DNA of 64,000 bases. Origin: Blastocatellia bacterium. Lineage in GTDB: Bacteria; Acidobacteriota; Blastocatellia; Chloracidobacteriales; JADJPF01. Positions 18,564-27,331 of the stretch are shown here, in pieces; the first letter of the stretch is position 1; each line of letters opens with the position of its first letter. A program made the translations under genes and the position numbers. The DNA is taken from positions 124,001-188,000 of the forward strand of contig JADJPF010000027.1 in the NCBI GenBank assembly GCA_016713405.1. The letters are read 5' to 3'. Below the pieces are notes generated by a model that did not search any database, was not told the DNA's origin, and was given only the letters and a program-made list of their open reading frames with translations.

Positions 18564-21239
18564 TTATATTCCAAAAACAAATTTTTCACGTGCTACAACA
18601 ACATCACGTAAACGGAAGCTAAGATCTCCAAAAGAAACATCATCAGCTATCCAATCATTCATTCGATCATTTCCTAAAGCTAGATTGTAGGTTTTGCCAT
18701 CACTACGTCTAAATGTTACATTGTCAGAGCCTTTTTCATGTGTTGCCGTCCAAGTTGCTCCATTAGCTGTAAATGTGCGGTTAAAAGCATTACTTGCAGG
18801 ACGTTCACGCAAATTAGTTCCACTAGCTTTTGGATCATTTAGTTTGCCTAAAAATTGACGGAAAAAGTCATGAGTAACTTTTACGGTTTGAGTATCTAGG
18901 CCCGGATCAATCTTTTGATCATATTCAAAACCAAATGTAGAGTTTTGTTTTGAGAAATCTTGTAAATTCCAAGTAGGAACAGCTAAAACAAATGTTCCTG
19001 GTTTAGGACGCATTGAATCATGAAAATCTCTTTGATCTGTTGCGGCTTTATCTAATAAATCTAGTCCAATTTTGGCATTTCCTATTGGATTACCAGAAAT
19101 TAAATTGCCTGGAGGGAATGGTTTAGGACTACCAACATTATTTGGATCTTGATTTGCTCCATTTGGCCCATTTAATGATACTGCAATTTGAGGTAAGTTG
19201 TTTTTATGAGAATTAACTGGAAGATTGTCTAATACTCCACCATCACATAAACGAATTGTACGACCTGTTGCAGGATCAACCATTTCTACTGGATCAAATG
19301 CTCCAGGTATTGATGTAGAAGCTACAACAGCCATTGCTACTGGAGTGTTTGGAGTGTTTTCTTTGCTAAAAATAAAGAGCCGATCTTCAAGTTTAGTCAT
19401 ATCATTAGTTGCTTGGCTATCAGCAAGCTTAGTTGCTGTTAAATAAAGTGGCATTGGTAAATCTGCAAAAGTGACAGGACGATCTGTAATACCAGTAATT
19501 TCTCGTAGTTTTTGATCCATATAACGATAAAGCTCACGGCCTTCTAATAGTCCTGGCCCAGCTAAAGTAGCATCAAAGAATTTCTTGACTGCTGGATCCT
19601 TAGCTACATCATCAACTTGGCGTGGGTCAATTCCACCTGCTACTAATGCTGCCGCAATTGCACCAGCAGAAGTTCCACTTACACTAGCAGGAACAACTCC
19701 TAAGTTATACATTTCTTCAAAAACAGGAGCATAACGCTTGCCTTTACCGCCGCCGCCTTCTAAAGAAAGCTGGATAGGAATTGGTTCACCACCTTGAAGC
19801 GGCATCCCTAATTTAGCGCGGTTTTCCGCTACTACCTGTTTATATTCATTCATTGAACCAACTGCGCGAGTTTTACCATCTTTATCAATTAAGGTCATTC
19901 CCTTAGAAAATGTTAATGAAGATGTATTGCTGTCATTTTCAAATAACATTTTATTGATATCAGCAGGTTTATGAGGATCGCTAACAGTTGCTCTTTGACC
20001 TGCTCCACTAGTTGGGTTACTGGTTGGAAAGTTATTAGACGTTACTTTGCCATTTTCTAGCTCACCAGCAGCAAAATTAGCTGCTACCCACATTGTGCCA
20101 GGCTTAGGAAATGTTGATGTATTGTAACCATAAACACTTTGTAATTTAGCTGCTGCACTAGCATTACCATTTTTAGCAGCATTAAATAACTCTCTCATTT
20201 CTTTGGTGTTATCTACTAATTTATTTAGGTCTATTGATTTACCTACAGGATTTTTATCAGAACGGAAAATATTAATGATACCTGTTCCAATAGCTTTGCT
20301 AATTGGGCCTACATACTCGTCAATATAAGAGCCAGCCTTTTCCTTGACGTTGTAGACAAACTTAAATGCTTTATCTGCTAGATCACCTAAAGCGTCTTTA
20401 GCTTTGTTAAATACACCAGTTACAGCATTTTTAGCTTTATCTACTAGGCCCTTAAAACTAAATGAATCTACATCACTTGCTAGGTTTTGAGCTTGAGTAG
20501 CTACCGGTTCAACAGCAGTTTGAACACTTTGGGCATAATTTTTTGCTTGTGTGTTAATTTTAGCTGGAGCAAGTGCAATTTCATTATTAGCTGCCAATGC
20601 TTTTGGCAACGCCATTGCTTGACCACTAGCAATTAAATTAGTAGCTTTTTCTAATCCAGCTAGCCCAGAATTAAGATCATTTAATGCACGATTGACACCA
20701 AAATTAAAATCACCTGTACTAGTTTTGAGGGAATTAGTTAGATCTTGTAAGTTTTTAAGTAAATTATCTAACTTGCCAGCTAAATCCTGTGACTCATTAG
20801 CAATAGTTGGGCGAGTTTCAGTTAAGCTTTTTTGAGCGTTGGAAGCATGATGAAGAAAATTACTTGCATCTGTTCTAGTGCTATTTAATGCTTTTTCAAT
20901 GTGGGACTGATATTTTGATACACCAACAGAAAGACGATTTACACCTTGGAGTAAGTTGTTTATTGCTGGTTGGAACTCTCGGCCAATATTTACACGAGTA
21001 GCTTCTTTGCTACCTAACTTGGAATCCAAAGCCGATCTTACAGAACTACTACTTAGATCTGTGCGAGCGCGTAAAGATTTTTCTTGTAGGTTGGTTGATG
21101 AAGGGGGAGTGGATTGCTTTTCTGCTACATTTTGTTGAACACTTTGTTCAGCAGTAGGATTTTTAGCCCCTTTAATATCATTTTGAAAATCGCAAATCAT
21201 GTTTTGATTATCATTATTACCCACATTGTTTACTGACAT
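18564..21239 (-). CDS. Large patatin-like phospholipase, effector candidate
   Basis: 891 aa. The patatin domain (about 500-770) has the oxyanion GGGGKG, nucleophile GTSAG and the catalytic-dyad motif DGGVLDNLP, so it should be an active acyl hydrolase. The long N-terminal part is Ser/Asn/Gln-rich and unordered for about 75 residues, then strongly helical with coiled-coil character to about 340. There is no signal peptide, membrane helix or POTRA/barrel domain as in PlpD. A C-terminal beta-rich region (about 810-891) is unassigned. The layout resembles ExoU-like secreted phospholipases, with a polar disordered start and patatin core. Secretion is inference. Single gene with its own terminator. 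Confidence 0.85.
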   Translation of the reverse strand: MSVNNVGNNDNQNMICDFQNDIKGAKNPTAEQSVQQNVAEKQSTPPSSTNLQEKSLRARTDLSSSSVRSALDSKLGSKEATRVNIGREFQPAINNLLQGVNRLSVGVSKYQSHIEKALNSTRTDASNFLHHASNAQKSLTETRPTIANESQDLAGKLDNLLKNLQDLTNSLKTSTGDFNFGVNRALNDLNSGLAGLEKATNLIASGQAMALPKALAANNEIALAPAKINTQAKNYAQSVQTAVEPVATQAQNLASDVDSFSFKGLVDKAKNAVTGVFNKAKDALGDLADKAFKFVYNVKEKAGSYIDEYVGPISKAIGTGIINIFRSDKNPVGKSIDLNKLVDNTKEMRELFNAAKNGNASAAAKLQSVYGYNTSTFPKPGTMWVAANFAAGELENGKVTSNNFPTSNPTSGAGQRATVSDPHKPADINKMLFENDSNTSSLTFSKGMTLIDKDGKTRAVGSMNEYKQVVAENRAKLGMPLQGGEPIPIQLSLEGGGGKGKRYAPVFEEMYNLGVVPASVSGTSAGAIAAALVAGGIDPRQVDDVAKDPAVKKFFDATLAGPGLLEGRELYRYMDQKLREITGITDRPVTFADLPMPLYLTATKLADSQATNDMTKLEDRLFIFSKENTPNTPVAMAVVASTSIPGAFDPVEMVDPATGRTIRLCDGGVLDNLPVNSHKNNLPQIAVSLNGPNGANQDPNNVGSPKPFPPGNLISGNPIGNAKIGLDLLDKAATDQRDFHDSMRPKPGTFVLAVPTWNLQDFSKQNSTFGFEYDQKIDPGLDTQTVKVTHDFFRQFLGKLNDPKASGTNLRERPASNAFNRTFTANGATWTATHEKGSDNVTFRRSDGKTYNLALGNDRMNDWIADDVSFGDLSFRLRDVVVAREKFVFGI

Positions 21240-21440
21240 GAAATACTCTCCTTAGTTATAGATAATTGTTATTAATTAAGGGTCAATTAAAGTTAATGAG
21301 TGAATAGCCATTCATCGGCCTGTTTATGATATCGGGGCAAAAAGAAAAAAGTTGTCAATTAACAGTTTTTTCTTTAATAAAGTTCCTCTAACTTTAACAG
21401 ATTATATAAATGAAAAAACTTATTTTCTTAGAGGTAAAAT

Positions 21441-22355
21441 TTGAAGTCAAAAATTTTTATTGTTCTGTTTTTATTTATTTTATTAGCTTGTCAAGCCGTT
21501 CCACAACATAATGATTCTACAGCAGTTAATAAACAGGCTATTGTAGATGAAATTGGCCGACAAGTTAAAATTCCAAAAGATCCTCAAAGAATAATTTCAC
21601 TTGCTCCTAGCATTACAGAAATGCTTTTTGCCTTAGAATTAGGTGACAAAGTTGTAGGTGTAACTAGCTATTGTAATTATCCACAAGCAGCAACAAAAAT
21701 TCCTAAAGTTAGCGACACACTTCACCCTAATTTAGAAATGATTATTTCACTAAAACCTGATTTGGTTTTAGTAACAACAGCCAGTCAGTTAGAGCAGTTT
21801 ACAGCTAAAATGTCAGAGCTTGGAATTGCAGTTTTTGTAATTAAGTCCGACTCTGTAATAGGTGTATTAGGCTCTATTAAATTGTTAGGGCAAATCACAA
21901 ATAAAGAGCAAGTTGCTAAAAATCTAATTGATTCATTAAATGCTAGACTAGAAAAAGTAAAACAGCAGCATTTAAATCAATCAGCTAAACCAAAAGTATT
22001 TTTTATTGTTGGTACTGAGCCATTGATCACAGTTGGACGAAAAGCTTTTGTTACAGATCTAATTAATTTAGCTGGAGGTCAATCTATTTCTGAGGATGTA
22101 GAAACGGAATGGCCTGCATATAGCATTGAAACTGCCATTTCACGCGCTCCAGAAATAATTTTATCTCCCGGTTCGCATTCAACAGAAAATGAGCCAAGCA
22201 AACTAACTTTACCAAAAGGTTTAGAAGTTACTCCTGCGGCACGCACAGGAAAAATTTATAAGATTGATGGCGACCTGTTACTAAGACCTGGGCCAAGGAT
22301 TATTGATGGACTTGAGCAAATAGCAAAATTACTTTATTCAGAGGAAAAACGCTAG
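21441..22355 (+). CDS. Periplasmic-binding lipoprotein, BtuF/FhuD-like
   Basis: 304 aa. A signal peptide with lipobox LLAC (C17) leads to a class III binding-protein fold: GRQVKIPKDPQRIISLAPSITEMLFALELGDKVVGVTSYCNYP is close to the BtuF start, followed by PNLEMIISLKPDLVLV and a long central helix. It should capture cobalamin, haem or a ferric siderophore and deliver it to the permease encoded 2 bases downstream. The TTG start follows AGAGG. No cobalamin-riboswitch signature is visible in the 200 bases upstream, so the ligand is uncertain. Confidence 0.85.
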   Translation: MKSKIFIVLFLFILLACQAVPQHNDSTAVNKQAIVDEIGRQVKIPKDPQRIISLAPSITEMLFALELGDKVVGVTSYCNYPQAATKIPKVSDTLHPNLEMIISLKPDLVLVTTASQLEQFTAKMSELGIAVFVIKSDSVIGVLGSIKLLGQITNKEQVAKNLIDSLNARLEKVKQQHLNQSAKPKVFFIVGTEPLITVGRKAFVTDLINLAGGQSISEDVETEWPAYSIETAISRAPEIILSPGSHSTENEPSKLTLPKGLEVTPAARTGKIYKIDGDLLLRPGPRIIDGLEQIAKLLYSEEKR

Positions 22356-22357
22356 CT

Positions 22358-23377
22358 TTGAAAAAATTTGTCTACCTAACACCAAAACTTTTTTTTACTA
22401 CTCTTAGCCTACTTTTTTTGCTGCTTTTAGCTTGTTTTTCCATCGCAATTTTATTTGGTAGTGAAAAAATTCCTGTCTTAAAAATTTTAGTTGCTAGTAG
22501 CAATTATTTGCTAGGTAGTCCAAGCGGTTTATCAATAGAGCTTGAAACCATTCTTTTTAGTGTCAGGCTTCCAAGAGCTATTTTAGCTATAATTGCAGGT
22601 GCAGCACTTTCGGTTGCAGGTGCAGCACTTCAAGCTTTGCTACGTAACCCACTAGCAGAACCTTATGTTTTAGGCGTTTCAAGCGGTGCTGCGCTTGGAG
22701 CAGTTTTAGCAATTATTTTGGCTGAAACATTTCCCATTAGCCAGCCTTTAGGAGCTTTTTTTGGTGCTGCAATTACAATTTTAGTTGTTTATTTGCTTGG
22801 ACAAGGTAAAAGAGGCACTTCAACAGATCGATTAATTTTAGCTGGTGTAATTACTACATCATTTTTATGGGCAGCAATTATTTTTTGCTAACTGTAGCAA
22901 GTAGCGCGAAACTAAGAGGTATTGCTTTTGGCTAATGGGTGACTTAAGTTCTAGTAATAACACTTTACTTGGTATTACTCTGGTAATTAATTTTTTAGGT
23001 ATAACAATAATTTTTCTACTTTCACGCTCGCTAAATTTATTAATGGTAGGTGAAGAAAGCGCGTTAAGTTTAGGTGTAAGTGTTGAAAAATTAAAATCGC
23101 GCTCTATTTGCTAGCTTCTTTATTAACAGGCGCAACCGTAGCCCTAGTAGGTTCAATAGGTTACATAGGTTTAATAGTTCCGCATATTATTCGTATGGCC
23201 GTTTCTAGTGATCATCGTTTGCTAATACCTGCTTCAGCTTTACTTGGGGCAAGTTTGTTACTTCTAGCTGATACTTTAGCGCGAATAGTAATTGCACCTA
23301 GAGAACTACCTGTTGGAGCAATCACAGCTTTAATTGGCGCACCATTATTTGTTTATCTTTTGCGTCGAAGTGCTTGA
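22358..23377 (+). pseudogene. FecCD/BtuC-family permease, three frameshifts
   Basis: The family's membrane protein (about 340 aa when joined) starts 2 bases after the binding-protein stop with an alternative TTG. Similarity is continuous (SVRLPRAILAIIAGAALSVAGAA, LLRNPLAEPYVLGVSSGAA, then SIGYIGLIVPHIIRM and REIPVGAIT-like RELPVGAIT) but changes frame three times: in the T run at about 22880-22886, at about 22926-22930 (TTTTGG) and at about 23106-23109 (ATTTGC). Each is repaired by one added T. Three same-type losses suggest consensus error, though true decay cannot be excluded. No ABC ATPase gene follows, so the transporter lacks its motor in this window. Confidence 0.82.
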
Positions 23378-23445
23378 TTAGAAAAACTAAGACAGTATAA
23401 TTGATTTTACTTTCAAGCAAACTTTCTTATTAGCGAGGCGAAATA

Positions 23446-25371
23446 GTGAGTCCAGTTCAGGCTTCTTGCCCTGCGTGTGGTGCGCCGGTAGTCTTTAATG
23501 TTGACACATCTATTGTGGCAATATGTGAGTATTGCAATTCGGCATTGGCTCGTAAAGATCGCAAACTAGAAGACTTAGGAAAAGTTGCTGATCTAACAGA
23601 AACCGACTCACCTTTAGATATTGGACTTCGTGGAGTTTACCAAAATATACCTTTTGAAATTACTGGACGCGCTCAACTTGGTCATCAAGCTGGCGGGGTT
23701 TGGGATGAATGGTATGCTGCTTTTGCTGATGGTCGATGGGGCTGGATTGCCGAGGCTCAAGGCCGGTTTTATGTAACTTTTCCTTCTAATAATATTTCTC
23801 CTCAACAAATTCCAAATTTTGAACAGTTAATTTTAGGTCAAAACATTTCTTTTCCTAATACAGCCCCTTTAATGGTTGCAGAAAAAGGTGTAGCTACTGC
23901 ACTTTCTGCCAAAGGTGAAATTCCTTATCGGTTTCAACCTAAAAGCCAATACTACTATGGAGATCTTTCTGGTCAGCAAGGTCTATTTGCAACTATTGAT
24001 TATAGTGAACTACCACCATTAGTTTTTATTGGTCGAGAAGTACCTTTAAGTGCGTTTGGTTTTGCGCCTGGCACAGTTAAAGAAAAGGAACTGCGCCAAG
24101 TCTCAGCACTTCAATTAACTTGTCCTCATTGTTCGGGGCCTCTTACTTTACAAGTGCCTGATAAAGCAGAACGTGTTACTTGTCCTAATTGCGGATCTTT
24201 TTTAGATGTTAACCAGGGCAAACTACAATACCTAAACTTACCTAAATTACAGCCTTTAACGCCAATTATTCCACTTGGTAAAGAAGGCGATTTTGAAGGT
24301 AAGAAAATGAAGGTGCTAGGTTTTGTTGAGCGTAGTGTTACAGTTGATAATATTCGTTATCCTTGGCAAGAATTTCTGCTCTACAATGTAGAAACTGGTT
24401 TTCATTGGCTAACCTTTAGCAATAATCATTGGAATTATGTCAAACCTCTCCCACCTGGCACAGTTCAAGCTAATAAATTAATTGGACAAATTAATTTTAG
24501 TGATAAAACTTTTAAGATTTTTGATAACAGCAAAGCTTTTGTTGACTATGTTGCAGGGGAGTTTTACTGGAAAGTAACCGTTGGAGAAATGGCAGAAGTA
24601 GCGGACTATATTTCTCCTCCATTAATGCTTTCAGAAGAAATTTCTGACACAGAAATTAACTGGTCACTTGGTGCTTACTTGCCAAAAGATCAGGTAGAAA
24701 AAGCTTTTGGTTTACCTGCTGGAACATTGCCTGAGCCAATTGGAGTTGGGCCGACACAACCTTTCTATGATCCAAATGCTGGTATTGGAAAATATTGGTT
24801 AGCTTTTAGTGGGATCACAATATTTTTATGGATGTTTTTTGCTATTACTGCTAGCAATAAACAAATAATTTCTAAAAATTATACTTTTCCACCTCTTGCT
24901 AATAACACAACTGCAACACAAATAATTTTTACAGAACCTTTTGAAATACAAGGAAGAAAAAATATTTATATTACAGCTAAATCTGTTGTAGATAACTCAT
25001 GGTTTTATTTTGAAGGTGATTTTATTAATGAAGAAACTGGACTTGTGCAAAATTTTTCTATGCCAATTGAATATTATCATGGTGTAGATGGTGGCGAGTC
25101 CTGGAGCGAAGGTAGCCAAACGTCGGATATGTTTATTTCTGCTTTACCCGCAGGTAAATACACCTTACGAATAGAAGCACAATGGAGTAAATGGCAAGAA
25201 CAAGCACCACTTTCTTTAGAAGTACGTCAAGGCAAATCCAGGGCTTGGCACCCTATTTTGATTTTAATCTTTCTTCCAATACTGCCTATTTATGCCTTAA
25301 TCAGAAGAGGCAGTTTTGAATCACAACGTTGGAAAGATAGCCCTTACAATCTAAGTAACAGCAGTGAATAA
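23446..25371 (+). CDS. Double DUF4178 protein with zinc ribbons and TM helices
   Basis: 641 aa. Two Cys4 zinc ribbons (CPAC...CEYC at 8-30; CPHC...CPNC at about 225-250) each precede a DUF4178 domain (about 55-200 and 280-430; the first has the conserved WDEWYAAF, the second PWQEFLLYN). A membrane helix (about 450-470), an extracytoplasmic beta-domain and a second C-terminal helix (about 600-620) follow. DUF4178 has no known activity but is repeatedly found beside DUF350 and polyamine-synthase-like genes. Here it opens a tight five-gene operon of that kind. GTG start; ribosome site GCGAGGCG. Confidence 0.85.
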   Translation: MSPVQASCPACGAPVVFNVDTSIVAICEYCNSALARKDRKLEDLGKVADLTETDSPLDIGLRGVYQNIPFEITGRAQLGHQAGGVWDEWYAAFADGRWGWIAEAQGRFYVTFPSNNISPQQIPNFEQLILGQNISFPNTAPLMVAEKGVATALSAKGEIPYRFQPKSQYYYGDLSGQQGLFATIDYSELPPLVFIGREVPLSAFGFAPGTVKEKELRQVSALQLTCPHCSGPLTLQVPDKAERVTCPNCGSFLDVNQGKLQYLNLPKLQPLTPIIPLGKEGDFEGKKMKVLGFVERSVTVDNIRYPWQEFLLYNVETGFHWLTFSNNHWNYVKPLPPGTVQANKLIGQINFSDKTFKIFDNSKAFVDYVAGEFYWKVTVGEMAEVADYISPPLMLSEEISDTEINWSLGAYLPKDQVEKAFGLPAGTLPEPIGVGPTQPFYDPNAGIGKYWLAFSGITIFLWMFFAITASNKQIISKNYTFPPLANNTTATQIIFTEPFEIQGRKNIYITAKSVVDNSWFYFEGDFINEETGLVQNFSMPIEYYHGVDGGESWSEGSQTSDMFISALPAGKYTLRIEAQWSKWQEQAPLSLEVRQGKSRAWHPILILIFLPILPIYALIRRGSFESQRWKDSPYNLSNSSE

Positions 25372-25395
25372 ATATCTTAAAACTTTGGAAATTCT

Positions 25396-25581
25396 ATGAA
25401 TGCAAAAAGACTTTTTTTAGTATTTGGCGGCTCGATAGTTTTTCTTTATGCCGTAGCAGGTTTTTACGGCTGGGAGTTTGGCGACAACAAGCGCGAAGTT
25501 ATCCCGCCTAGCGTTCGTCAATCACCTGGTGGTTATCGCTCTTTTCATTTCTGGCATTCTGGTTATAGCGGAGGAAAATAA
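25396..25581 (+). CDS. Small membrane protein of the DUF4178-DUF350 operon
   Basis: 61 aa. One N-terminal hydrophobic helix (about 5-26) is followed by a polar tail rich in Arg, Pro, Gly, His and Ser (SPGGYRSFHFWHSGYSGGK). It starts 24 bases after the DUF4178 stop, and its TAA overlaps the ATG of the DUF350 gene by one base, so it is clearly part of the operon. I do not recognise the family. The Gly/Ser/His tail resembles small membrane partners seen next to DUF350 proteins. Confidence 0.7.
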   Translation: MNAKRLFLVFGGSIVFLYAVAGFYGWEFGDNKREVIPPSVRQSPGGYRSFHFWHSGYSGGK

Positions 25582-25817
25582 TGTTATTACTTATGATAGA
25601 CCCAAATAAAATGTCAGTAGAAAGTATCTTTCTTGCACTGATTTTTGCTTTAATAGGAATGGTTTTATTTGCATTAGCATTTTTTATTATTGTAAAGGTT
25701 TGTCCATTCTCTATTCGCAAAGAAATTGAAGAAGATCAAAATATTTCTTTAGGCATTGTTATAGGTTCAGTTATTTTAGGTATTGCTATGATTTTATCGG
25801 CAGCAATTCAAGGCTAA
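25581..25817 (+). CDS. DUF350 family membrane protein
   Basis: 78 aa with two membrane helices (about 13-38 and 53-76) joined by a short basic/acidic loop (SIRKEIEEDQN). This is one half-unit of the DUF350 (YjfL) fold, which in many bacteria has two tandem copies; here a single copy would have to dimerise. ATG 25581 overlaps the upstream TAA and is preceded by GGAGG. DUF350 proteins sit with polyamine and glutathionylspermidine-type genes in many genomes; a transport or membrane-anchor role is only supposed. Confidence 0.85.
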   Translation: MLLLMIDPNKMSVESIFLALIFALIGMVLFALAFFIIVKVCPFSIRKEIEEDQNISLGIVIGSVILGIAMILSAAIQG

Positions 25818-25823
25818 ATACTA

Positions 25824-27331
25824 ATGATTCGTACCCCAATACTTTTTCTTAATGTGCTGATAATTGCTACTTGTGGTTTAGTTTATGAGTTATTAGCTGG
25901 CACATTGGCTAGTTATGTTTTAGGGGATTCGGTTACGCAATTTTCTTTAATTATTGGGATTTACCTTTCTGCTTTAGGTGTAGGTGCTTGGCTTTCTGGC
26001 TTTATTGAAACAAACCTAGCACGCAAGTTTATTGAAATAGAAATTGCTGTTGCAATTTTAGGTGGCACTTCAGCCCCGCTTTTATTCCTCTCTTTTGCAA
26101 AATTAAGCTACTTTCATATAATCCTTTATCTAATAGTCTTTCTAATAGGTACATTAGTAGGTTTAGAACTGCCTTTGCTAATGCGAATCTTAAAAGATAA
26201 CCTGGATTTTAAGGATTTAGTCTCTCGTGTCTTAACTGTTGATTATATTGGGGCTTTAGTTGCGTCGCTTTTGTTTCCTATTTTTCTTGTTCCAAAATTG
26301 GGCTTAGTTCGTACTTCACTAGTTTTTGGTATCCTTAATGCTGCCATAGGTTTATGGGGAACTTGGACTCTACAATCATTGATAGCAAAAAAAAATTTAT
26401 TGCTATAAGAATAAAAGCAACAGTTGTTATTGTACTGCTTTTAGTTGGCCTATTTGCAGCTAATAAGCTTACTTCTTTAGCTGAAGATAATATGTTTGCT
26501 GATGATATAATTTATTCACGCACAACACAGTATCAGCGAATTGTAATCACAAAAAGCCGCGCAGGATTTCAACTTTTTCTTAATGGTAACTTACAATTTA
26601 GCTCGGCTGATGAGTATCGCTATCATGAATCGCTAGTTCATCCAGCAATGTCAATTTTTGGTACACCAAAACGAGTTTTAGTTTTAGGCGGTGGTGATGG
26701 TTTGGGACTTAGGGAAGTACTTAAATATAAAGATGTTGAGTCAGTAACGCTTGTAGATCTTGACCCAGGTATGACCAACCTTTCATCTAGTTTTCCTTTA
26801 ATAGCGGAACTTAATAAAAATTCTTTTGCTGACCCACGAGTAAAAGTTATTAATCAAGATGCGATGATTTGGCTAGAAGATCAAAAAGAAAAGTTTGATG
26901 TAGCGATTATTGATTTTCCAGATCCAAATACTTTTGCTTTAGGAAAACTTTATACAACTAGGTTTTATCGGTTGCTAAAAAAATCATTAAACGAAGGTGG
27001 AACGGTAGGCATTCAATGCACTTCGCCGCTTTTTGCACGGACTTCTTATTGGTGCATTATTAAAACTATTGAAGCCGCTGGATTTGCTGTCAAACCTTAT
27101 CAAACGGCTGTTCCTGCTTTTGGTGTTTGGGGTTTTGCTTTAGCTAAAGTTGACCAGGATTTTGAAATTCCAAAAGAAACTCCAAAAGACCTACGGTTTC
27201 TTACTAATGAAACGCTAGCATCTCTATTTGTAATTTCTGCTGATATGGCTGCTGTTCCTGTGGAAGTTAACCGGTTAGATAACCAAGTTCTAGTTCAATA
27301 CTATGAATCTGAATGGCGACGCTGGGAATGA
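25824..27331 (+). CDS. Membrane-bound aminopropyltransferase-like protein (frameshifted)
   Basis: About 502 aa when joined. The first 200 residues form about seven membrane helices (CGLVYELLAGTLASYVLGDSV, IGTLVGLELPLLMRIL); the rest is a SAM-fold domain of the spermidine-synthase family (about 230-480): FLNGNLQFSSADEYRYHESLVHP, VLVLGGGDGLGLREVLKY, LVDLDPGM and IIDFPDPN. The motif is DFPDP rather than the D-S-T/S-D-P of soluble SpeE, as in this membrane-linked group, so the acceptor may not be putrescine. The two parts join if the A9 run at 26387-26395 gains one A. That run is also slippery, so recoding is possible. It overlaps the next gene (ATGA). Confidence 0.83.

Noticed and set aside
21240..21440. 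Cobalamin riboswitch before the BtuF-like gene
   Set aside because: No B12-box-like conserved core is present and the leader is short and A+T-rich.
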